Part shown: positions 55,303 through 64,000 of the stretch, piece after piece | Layout of the letters: every line of letters begins with the position of its first letter | Position numbering within the stretch: position 1 is the first letter of the stretch | Assembly (NCBI GenBank): GCA_002205965.3 | Contig: NADL03000514.1 | Location: 1 to 64,000, forward strand | Reading direction: 5' to 3' | DNA from: Kappaphycus alvarezii | Taxonomy: Eukaryota; Rhodophyta; Florideophyceae; Gigartinales; Solieriaceae | DNA length: 64,000 nucleotides | Notes under the pieces: generated by a model | The model's database searches: none | What the model was told of the DNA's origin: nothing | What the model saw: the letters and a program-made list of their open reading frames with translations, nothing else | Position numbers and translations under genes: made by a program

Positions 55303-56421
55303 TTGACAGGATTAAAGGACTACTCTCAGGAGAATCGCCAGAGATTACAATGGAATATGATTCACATTCTTCTCACGATATCAAATTTATGCACTCCTGA
55401 TTTCAATGCTTATTTCTTATCCACCATGGCAGTCAGCACCATGCTTGGAGAATTATATCTTCAACGGTTAGACGCTAGCAAAATATTTCAATGGAGCAAT
55501 CGAGTCAGTTTGCCAAAATCCAAATTGAAACTTACCGCTATAAGCAACAGGGACTGTCTAGGTCTTTTGTACCTCAAAAAATGGCATATCGCTAATGTAA
55601 TTAACGTAACGGAGTGCCCTGATGTCCAGTTTGGAACAAAAAGAAATCGTTATGATATAACTTCAGAGCTATGCGGCTAAATCGTACTACGGAGATTAGC
55701 CACGCCGTCAAGCTTGATCGTATTAGAGGAAATTTGTGGAAAACCCCTTCAAAACTATCAGAGATATTTGTGGAGGGCCTAGAGTGTCTACTATTCACGA
55801 AAAGAAACCTCTTAACAGTTGTTATATCCCATTCTTTTAGAAACTTTCGAGACGCAATACACGCAGATCATAGTATAGAAAAGCTCAATAATTTTAATAA
55901 ATGTGATAGATTTGTAGATGTGACTGATATTTGTCACCGGGTATTTCGCGTATGATTCAGTTCGTTGTAAAAGATGGTCATTAAAGCCAACATTCCATGA
56001 AATTTAAGACAGTTACTGCGCCGAATTGAATTATAATGAACCTGTAAGGAACTTTAGAAGGGCTGCTTCAGGACGGGAATTTTCACTGTGGATTGAACTA
56101 GAAGAAACTATGCAGTCTTTGATGGAACGAAGGCAAGAAATATATTTCTTTTATAGAGAAAAAGGGTACAAAAGCCGCCGGTTTCTTGAAAAGCTTCACC
56201 AAGGAAGCTGTTTACAACCATGTCAGACTGACTTGAACAGTGGCATGGCTAAAAAGGGTGAGGTGGAGTATATTTTCAAGCAAACAGAGGGCGTTTTGGG
56301 GTGTGCTCAGAGGACTCAAATGGTGGGTAAGAGGAGGGAAGTAAGGCTTCCTGTGGTCGGGAGCCACAAAAGCTCATCTGAAGTGTCTTCTGTAACTAGC
56401 GGTATTTTAGAATGTATTTAG
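55303..56421 (+). other. Three consecutive open frames of unknown nature
   Basis: Open frames at 55303-55680 (125 codons), 55671-55955 (94 codons) and 56026-56421 (131 codons) follow one another on the plus strand, just after the Copia relic. Their composition is plausible for protein (for example LWIELEETMQSLMERRQEIY). No motif is recognised. They could be diverged Copia parts or chance frames in AT-rich DNA. Confidence 0.25.
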
Positions 56422-59400
56422 CCATCTGCAACCAAATTTCAGTACCTCATGACATTCTGTCCTTATATTATATAAATTAGCCATACGTATTTCTGAAAAG
56501 TCTGTGCATAAGCCCTGTACTACACTATCTGTACTGATTCATGCTAAGTTTCAAGTGGCATTGGCGCGTCATCATTGAAAAGCACTCGAACGCCTGGTTT
56601 CTGACGTATAAGGGACAAGTGATTATGTCATTTTAATTCCTCAGCATACCGAAAAACCCGGACTGTTAGTGTGGAAAGAGGATGATTGGGCAAGAGACAG
56701 TTGTAATCGTCGTTCGAGTAGTGGATTTCTTCTGTGCCAAATAATAGACGCCCGTTATTCTGTCATCTAGTCTGCAAGCGTCCACGGCATTCTCTATAAC
56801 CAAGGATGACTTTTCGGCTTTATCATCTTGCGCTTGCAATTTTTTCTGGACGCCCGACAATATTAAAGAACTATTCATCCTGCCACCGACCTCAATGGTA
56901 TCTTTTTCAAGATATTTTGTGATCCATAAATTTGATGTCCAACGTCAACAGTATACGTCGCATTATACATGCTGATATTCGCTACACTTACTTGCAAAGT
57001 TACGTGAAAGTTAATTCTCTCGTCTTATAATAAATTTCTTCGGGCAGCAAAAAAAACTGATTCCATAGCAAAATTGCTGTGTGCGGACCTTCATCGCACT
57101 CGCCGTCTTTCCACGAGCGTTACAGGGGCTCTCATTACGCATTATTACTAAAAGGGGCGTGGTTTGCATATGAAAAAAGCCAATACCTATTGTATTAGCT
57201 TATTTCATATGCACACTAAAACAAGTATCCTCATCTATCTATTGTTTTTGGTTCATTTTAAATCAATATTATGATAAACTTAAATCCCTATGAATTTTTG
57301 GTACCTCAGTAATTGATTTTTGATGACTGTCTCTAACTAACGGATCTTTTTTTCAGCAGCTGTAATGACATATCATTTGTGTATGTCAAAGTGCTCATTT
57401 CCACAACAAGATGCGAGAAGAAGACACTAAGTAAACTCTTAAATATTACGTTTCATAACAGCCCCACTAAAAGTTCAATTAACCAAATTCATTCCCTTCA
57501 ATTTTCCTCGAACTGATCATAATTTTGTATTTCCGCATATTTATGTAAGTTCTTAATTCTCCAATAATCCCTTTAAATCTAGATCTTTCGCTCATTAGGA
57601 TTTTGAAATCTCAATTCCTCAATGACACTATTTCCCCTCATTTGGCTCTAAATAACACATATAAAAACCTCTTTACGATTATACCACATCGGTTCCGAAG
57701 GTTTTGCTTTATCATCCTCACTCCCTTCATGTTCCTTATTTTCCCTTTTCTTCTGAACCCACAACCCTAGATCAATTATGGCTTTTAGATCACGAAAGTT
57801 AGTAAAATGCCGAGATTTGACATTTCAAGCACGCTTCAGTAGTAGTTTTTTGGGGTATTTTCAGTGGACTAAGGTCCAAATTGCGCTGATACTACTCTAC
57901 TACATACATTTTTAACATAAAATATACTTTTGAACATGTTCTGTGCGGGTTGACGTGTAGTCGTGGTGAAATTCACACCCCTCTCAATTTCAATAATCTG
58001 CAAGCACAAGTCAAACCTTCTGACTGTTGAAGTTATCGGTTGAATTCTGGTAGGGGTTTCACTTCTTTCAGTTTTTGAAAATTGCGGCCCAATCATCGCA
58101 GACCCACCCGTTATATGTTGAAGGGGTAAATCCTTTCATCTTTCCGTATATCTCGCCAATATCGCGTTAGATTAGGGGTATCTCCGACACTGGAACTCTC
58201 TTCATCAGAAAAAAAGTATATACCCAGTTCCAAATTGATAGAATTACGTGACTTTAGGCCATTCTAAGCGACTTTCTATTGCTTTTTGATGAAAAAAGTT
58301 CTCGAGCATTTATATAGTCTAAATTGGTCGCTTCTGAGATATTCTGCTGGGTGTGCCTCAGTATCACTTCTTCCTACTTTATTTGACTTTTCAACATGGA
58401 GCCGAGATATTGAACAAGCCTACACGCAGTCGGAGCCCCTTTAAAGCGAGGTCTAAACCAAACCGCCACCCGAGGCAAACCTACGAAAGGACAAGAGACT
58501 GAAAGTGCAGCTCCCACCATGCGGCCTTTTAGAGGTAAACTATTATTTTTTAGACAACAAATACCCGAATTTTGTCGAAAAAATACTTCCAGAGCTATAT
58601 TTTAGCGCATTTTCCTATAGTCATTTCTATACTGCGAAGATATAGAGCTGTATATCACGGCTTCAAAAGTTTTTAAATCAAGTTCGATGTATCGAATCAA
58701 AGCAAGAGTGCTATATTTCCGGTGCTGAGCCGTTCCGCCGAAAACTCTTCAGTTGGCGCGCAAATATTTCGCGCCAGCAGAAAAGCCCCTCTATCATTGA
58801 ATTATCAACCAAAACTGCCATTCAGGTGTAAACAATTGGTGCCAGTGGTTTCATATAGCTTTCTCTCATTCGGATGCTATCTAAATTAACTTATCCGTTC
58901 TCATCCACAGCTAGCTCAGTACTTTGCAGTTATTCCGCCTTTCATTTGACCTCTGCTCGGCTCTTCTGAGATCTTCCTCATAAAGTTCGGTGAACAGGTC
59001 CACATAGTGCCCCTCTTCATTTGCATCTTGTTGAAATTGTCCATCCTGATTCATTCTCACAAGCAATTAGTACAGTATTACACACGTTTCGCTTTCCGAA
59101 AGTAAATTTTTCTTCTTCCAGAGATAATATTATTTTCTGAGAACGGGTAAAATGGATTGAATAACTCCAAATTTGGGTTGGATGCCCTCTCAAAAGGCCT
59201 GTTGAGTCTTTGTATATCCACTCTCTTCTTCGTTGGCAGGATAGTAAAAAGGCCCCGCAGATATATTCCATCTCAGTTATATCCCGTCCACCATAAAATA
59301 TTCAATTCTTCTTCCCTATCCGCTGCTGTGTATTTTGAGCACTAGAGATAGTTCAGTAATATACGCACCGATCAGAATTGAAACAATTAAGTGTGAGACT

Positions 59401-59514
59401 TTCAAAATTATTTTATCATTGTTAGTTCCGCATCTTTATGCAAACTAATTCCACATATACAGGTCCCGATCAAACTATGCCTCTATTTCTATAGTTACTA
59501 ATTTCCCTTCCTTC
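56422..59514. other. No supported gene; AT-rich
   Basis: Only short open frames. It contains the hairpin at 57166-57212. No RNA gene, element end or domain is seen. Confidence 0.6.
57166..57212. repeat. Hairpin: 21-bp arms, 5-nt loop
   Basis: Arms 57166-57186 and 57192-57212 pair at 19 of 21 positions around CTATT. The outer end is GCATATGAAA. It could be a small foldback element, a structured transcript or a remnant of a MITE. Confidence 0.75.
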
Positions 59515-59907
59515 TGACAGGGATAAATCTTCAGTGGAAGAGATCTTCAGGATCAATTACCCCTAGGAGGTATTGTAAGCGAAAAAAGTGCTGCCGTGGT
59601 ATAGTTGTGCGAACAGAAAGAGGTGGTTAAGAACTACAGTTTAACGGGCTTCAAGTCAGTATAAAAGGGGCGGGATCTACCATCTAAGCTCTGCGAGCAG
59701 CGTAAAATAAACGGCTTTGGTCTGAAGTTGACTCCCAACTTCCCAAGTATTTGAAACTGACTTGATTTTATTTTCCAACTCTCTTGAACTCCACAAGAGT
59801 AAGAAGTTTATTCAGCTTGTATAAACTTTTTGGCTGAGCCTAAAGTCTCAAAAGAAACATACCAAGTACCACAAAATACATCAAATGGAATCTTGTGAAC
59901 GAGAACA
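59515..59907 (-). repeat. Solo LTR-like sequence, inverted relative to 5616-6044
   Basis: Its reverse complement starts TGTTCTCGTTCAC and ends CCCTGTCA. It matches the LTR-like sequence at 5.6-6.0 kb over most of its length, including the TATA-like region, GGAAGTTG.GAGTCAACTTCAGAC and ACCACGGCAGCACTTTT. No internal element sequence adjoins it, so it is probably a solo LTR. ACTAAT occurs right outside the left-hand part (59497-59502) and at 59908-59913, a possible target duplication if the LTR extends to 59503. Confidence 0.65.
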
Positions 59908-62900
59908 ACTAATAGAAGATATTTCTTCAGGGTAAATTTCTAGGTGCCATACCCGTGTCCGCCGCCCATCGGCAAGGGGTGTGAACTGACGCGACAATTA
60001 TAAAGATTTTTCAGAGTCACTCTGGGTATCACCCAGAACCTTTGCTTGTACTGACATCTATTAATGCCAGCGAGCCATAAAATAAAAAATCAACCCATAA
60101 AATTGCCACACTCATCCAAATTAAAAGTATCTCTCAATTTCAGATACTGTAAAAATATCTTTAAATTTCAGATACTGTATCCAAAATAGGATCTCTTCCA
60201 GATTCTTTTAGCGGTCGCAAGTTTGGTGTATATCACTTTATATTGTAATATTGTCTTTTAAGTTATGTAGGTCAGTTATCTTGCCGCCGTCGACGCACCC
60301 TATGCATCCATTTAATCCATTCTCTGCATGTTTGTCCTACATTTTTGAAATTTTTAGTTTAGTGGCCAAGCGATTCAAGAATATTGGACCACACAAGACT
60401 TTTAAACAGCGAAAACATACGAAATTAGCATCGCAATGAACCCATAGAAATGCGATATCCTTCATCAAAGTCTTCAAAAGACCTAGCTGTATCCAGTATA
60501 CGCAAACATGCTATTAACTTTATCTCTGGAGGTTTATTTTATTTTTGTAGTGTTTTTTTCTGTTTCTACATGGAAAGAAATTGTGTCGTCAGATCTTTAT
60601 GTATTTTGTAGAACATAATTCGTGGTTTTCGAAAGCATTGGTGGAAAAGACCCCTAAGATGTACCTGATCATCACCAAGATAGTAACTGTACCATGTGAT
60701 TTCGCCTCTGTGAATATGTTTATCTCTTTTTCTGCTTTTACGTTTTTTATTCTTCCTTGTAATAATTTCCACATCTATTATCTCTGCTGTTGCAGAAGAG
60801 GCGCGTTTGCCCGAAAAATAAATCTATAGTGATCTATGATGTTTAAAAGTACTAAAACTCTCGTACGAAAGCACCCCTGTACTATCTGGACGAATTTTGC
60901 TTCTAGAAGAATTTCTGTTCATACCCGGGTGAATTTTTTGAATTTTTGAATGACTGACTGTGAACGAGTACTACCTGTCTACTCCAAGTCGGAAATTCGC
61001 ATTTTAGCGCACACTAGTAGAGATGCGTACTACTTGTGCGCTATATGATGTGTTATTTCGTGCTCTTGCGTGTTATATTTCGGTGCAGCTGATAGCCTCT
61101 CTCTGAATGTAGCACGTTTCACCTAGCGCTCCCGATCTCCCCTTCGCAAGATAAAATTTTCACATTACCTACTTAAGACCCACAAAGCACTGTTTCCGAA
61201 TCATAGTAACAGTAATAGAATTAGGAAATAATAGTCCTACCTTTTACTTCCAATTTAGTAACTATTTTTTTCCATCCGATTTTTTCATCCAACTGTTTAA
61301 GGGGTTTTCTGAGGGTTTCAAGTTTTTATGGTGGAAAAAGAGTACGGTAATAGTACTATACTGCGGTAAATTGCTTTAAAGTGCGTCAATTGTAGCCAAT
61401 AGCTCTATGATCTTATTTGTAGATGGTCATTATATGATTTCGGGGGTTTTAACACCTCTTCTTCTCTATCTAATAAATAGATCAAAACATATGTCGTTCA
61501 AATCCGCTCATCGAGAGGAATGCAGCTATGTAAATTTTTATGTAATCGAAATCTTTATGAAGTTTAAGACCCGTTGGAAAAAACTACCTTGGTCTGTTTT
61601 GTATAATCAATCCAAAAATTACAAAAAAATACCCTACCGTTCAGCAACCTCCCTTTCGGAAATTGGAAGAACAAACAAGGGGTGAATCTACGTACTTTTG
61701 AGCAGGAAAAATCACAATGAGAGACGTTCACCTAAGAACCTCACCAATTGTGCATTACGACCACTCGAACATGTACTGTCTCAGACAAGTACTTGTCTCA
61801 AATAGTACATATTTGTGCACAATTTTTTCGCAAAACTCTCAAAGAATCACATATACATTGAAAATTTTCTCACCTATTTAGTTCAGCAAGGATTCCCACT
61901 TGAACTTTGACGATATTAAAGCCAATACCTGTTTTCCACCCCAATCCTACCTAACAGTGCCCGCTTGAATTACCTCCCTCGAACCCGCTCCAACTCCTGG
62001 GGCTTCACATCCTCTCACCCAACTACTCCTTGCGCTCCGGGACGCCCTACTACACTTCATCCCATATCATTACCATTATAAGCCATCATATTTCACCTGG
62101 TACTGCCCTACCTCGTTAATCTTCCCGTTACCACTGGCAAGATGGTCCTCGAACGCTCTTCGACGATACACAATATGAACTTCAATCCAACAGTTAATGA
62201 ATAGCGAAAGGACTACATTATTGCTAGGCCGTACGCATTGCAATTTATTAGAACGATGACTCACATTTGATTTTGAGAATACCGGTAAAAGGGAGAGGCA
62301 AAAAATGAGTAAACCAAACAGCGCACGAAATTTTAGAGATGAAGACTGCTTTAAAACGACAGATAGCAAAAAATGACTCCTTCATCTAGTTTATTCGCTG
62401 TTTATTACACAAAACTAATTCAAATTCGTTCACTACATCTCTGGAGGGCTCCGCACGCTTAAGTTTGGCTTCCTTGTACCACTTATTCCAACAAGCAGAA
62501 CATATTGCCTGTTTACATGTAAGACACCATTGAACTTGTCGAGATCCCTTCATCATTATCTTTGGTTTTTTCACTGCATTCTACTGATATAAAATATTAC
62601 AGTCTGTCATTAAGCATCAGTCCTAAAAACAGATAAACCCTTGTTGACTCATGTAACTGAATATTGAAGTAATTGAAGACGAATTGTGTAATAGGAACCA
62701 CCTCTGTGAATAATTAATTGCAAGATTCGTTTTGCTCGATATCCTCAACATAAATTAAATGCCTGTATTTGTTTCTGATGCAAGTTTCAGTTCCAATCGT
62801 TCTGATAGCGGCTATTGTCTTTATATTGACAACAATTGCATAAATCATATCACTATCGTCTGCAAAACTCACGAAAGCATCCGTAATATCGGGGAGAAGC

Positions 62901-64000
62901 TGAGATTCTGCTCTCACTTAACCTAACCTGCCGTACATACCTAATTCTAAATGTCTTTGTGGATTCTCTACTCATCTATGAGTACGTACAGTGTCTCGTA
63001 TATTCCAAATGCTGTTCAGATGTAAAACTGGCAAGAGACTTGAGGCTCTCTATCTCATTCCGAAGGCCAAGGTTATAGCTGTTGCTGTGTTTTACATGTT
63101 GTTGACGGACGTGAAGAACCGTGAAGAAATGAGAAGGGCACTCCCAAAGTGTAGAATGTGCGAAAATGACCGCAGGGTGGGTTCTACAGTGTTGCTTGCT
63201 TGTTCCTTTTGAACCCTTTATCTTTAATTAATATATGACGATTACAATATTCCGGGCGACGAAGCTGATAATAAATACAATGATATCCATGGCCGGGTGG
63301 GGTTCGAACTCTTTCCGGCCTCCATCGTCTTGTTTACAGAACTTTCTTGTCGCGTTCTGTTTCGCCGACGGAAAGAGCGCTCCGCGAAAAATGCAGGTCG
63401 GTCGAAGGCCTGTCTGCAGACGAGAACTTCAACGACACTAAATAGTAAGTTGCTTACCCCCCATTATCCGGCGGTCACATTTCACCGCCCATTTTCAAAC
63501 AGAAATTTCATCCACCGCCGCCGGTTCCACCCGCGAACAACTCTCCACATGTCCCCCCTTCAATCCTAAAACCCATCATCCCCCCAATCTTCCTCCTTTT
63601 TCCCTCGAATTTCTCCCCGCACATTTTTATTTCGTTCACTCCAGATTTCGCTAATTTTTTTCGATACTGTCCTACGACGCGGAATAGCTAGGTCCCGAGA
63701 GGTGTCGTGGCGTTGTATAGGTACCCCCACAGGCAAATGCTTACAGCCCTGGATATTTTACATTATTTTAACGTACTTTATTTTTGCTGTCAATTGCGGC
63801 CCTTCGTCGCTCATGAACTGCACGGTAATGGCCTGTGTAGTGCTGCTCAGGGCCCGCTATGCCCCAAAATCTACATCGCGTTCAAAAAAATGAATTTGTT
63901 AGTTTTCCCGAAGTCTCTAGTGTGTTCAGTGTACATTTTCATTTGTGAATCGCCAATCATTGTGATGTGTGTAATATTGTACCGGAAGTGTCAGGCACCA
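59908..64000. other. No supported gene; AT-rich
   Basis: Short open frames only. A minus-strand frame at 62386-62574 has a compact Cys cluster (CLTCKQAICSACWNKWY) like the zinc-binding ends of some transposases, and a plus frame at 62991-63212 has one CRMC. Neither has supporting context. From 63240 to 64000 nothing is recognised. Confidence 0.5.

Noticed and set aside
62386-63212. Cys-cluster frames suggesting a second piggyBac relic
   Set aside because: Only short Cys patterns, with no DDE motifs, TTAA-flanked ends or inverted repeats nearby.
63290-63330. tRNA-like B box GGGTTCGAACTC
   Set aside because: No matching A box, acceptor stem or cloverleaf upstream.
1-64000. CRISPR arrays, bacterial defence or secretion systems, rRNA genes
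   Set aside because: No regularly spaced identical repeats, no operon-like gene order and no rRNA-like sequence. The content is eukaryotic.

Overview
This window looks like a piece of a repeat-rich, intron-poor eukaryotic nuclear genome. It has no bacterial operons, ribosome binding sites, CRISPR arrays, rRNA or convincing tRNA genes. Nearly everything recognisable is transposable-element sequence in different states of decay. The one host gene I can model with confidence, at 28.2-30.6 kb on the minus strand, has a single 161-bp intron with yeast-like signals (donor GTATGT, branch site CTACTAAC, first downstream AG as acceptor). Few introns with strict splice signals, plus abundant LTR elements, would suit a red alga of the Chondrus/Gracilaria kind. 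That is an inference, and oomycetes or other protists are not excluded.

Layout. 0-6.0 kb: 3' two thirds of a Ty3/Gypsy LTR retrotransposon (protease remnant, RT-RNase H, integrase), then an unusual extra reading frame with a tandemly duplicated unknown domain, a 28-bp tandem repeat, a second decayed accessory frame and an LTR-like end. 6.2-6.5 kb: degenerate repeats carrying an AGTACT palindrome. 7.5-9.6 kb: decayed plus-strand gene of unknown family with a Gly/Asn/Tyr-rich tail. 9.9-13.1 kb: decayed minus-strand gene of unknown family, cut by a 1-kb 5'-truncated LINE flanked by an exact 8-bp target duplication. 16.9-21.8 kb: pogo/Tigger-type DNA transposon with 20-bp inverted ends, split by about 2.8 kb of inserted DNA carrying a DDE_4 (Harbinger/IS5-like) transposase relic and a 40-49 bp minisatellite. 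22.2-23.4 kb: decayed coding sequence of unknown type. 23.6-26.7 kb: LTR element with gag and no visible pol.

28.3-30.6 kb: PI3/PI4-kinase-like gene with a DEP-like domain, the only intact-looking cellular gene. 35.6-38.0 kb: longer copy of the same LINE family, with RT, zinc finger and restriction-like endonuclease. 39.0-41.8 kb: piggyBac transposon complete to its TTAA ends, with a decayed transposase. 42.0-44.2 kb: second pogo/Tigger-type element with imperfect inverted ends. 45.3-47.8 kb: two diverged copies of an unidentified coding repeat. 50.7-51.2 kb: coding-like relic. 51.6 kb: long inverted repeat. 53.9-54.8 kb: very degraded Ty1/Copia RT relic. 59.5-59.9 kb: solo LTR, in inverted orientation, related to the one at 5.6 kb. 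The rest of 44-64 kb is AT-rich with no supported gene.

These pieces do not form a pathway. The window is best read as one host gene in a graveyard of at least eight element families, some nested. The items most likely to be undescribed are the duplicated-domain frame downstream of the Ty3 integrase, the DEP-plus-PI-kinase architecture, and the two unknown decayed genes at 7.5-13.1 kb. All readings were made by eye. Frameshift and boundary positions are approximate unless a repeat or target duplication fixes them.
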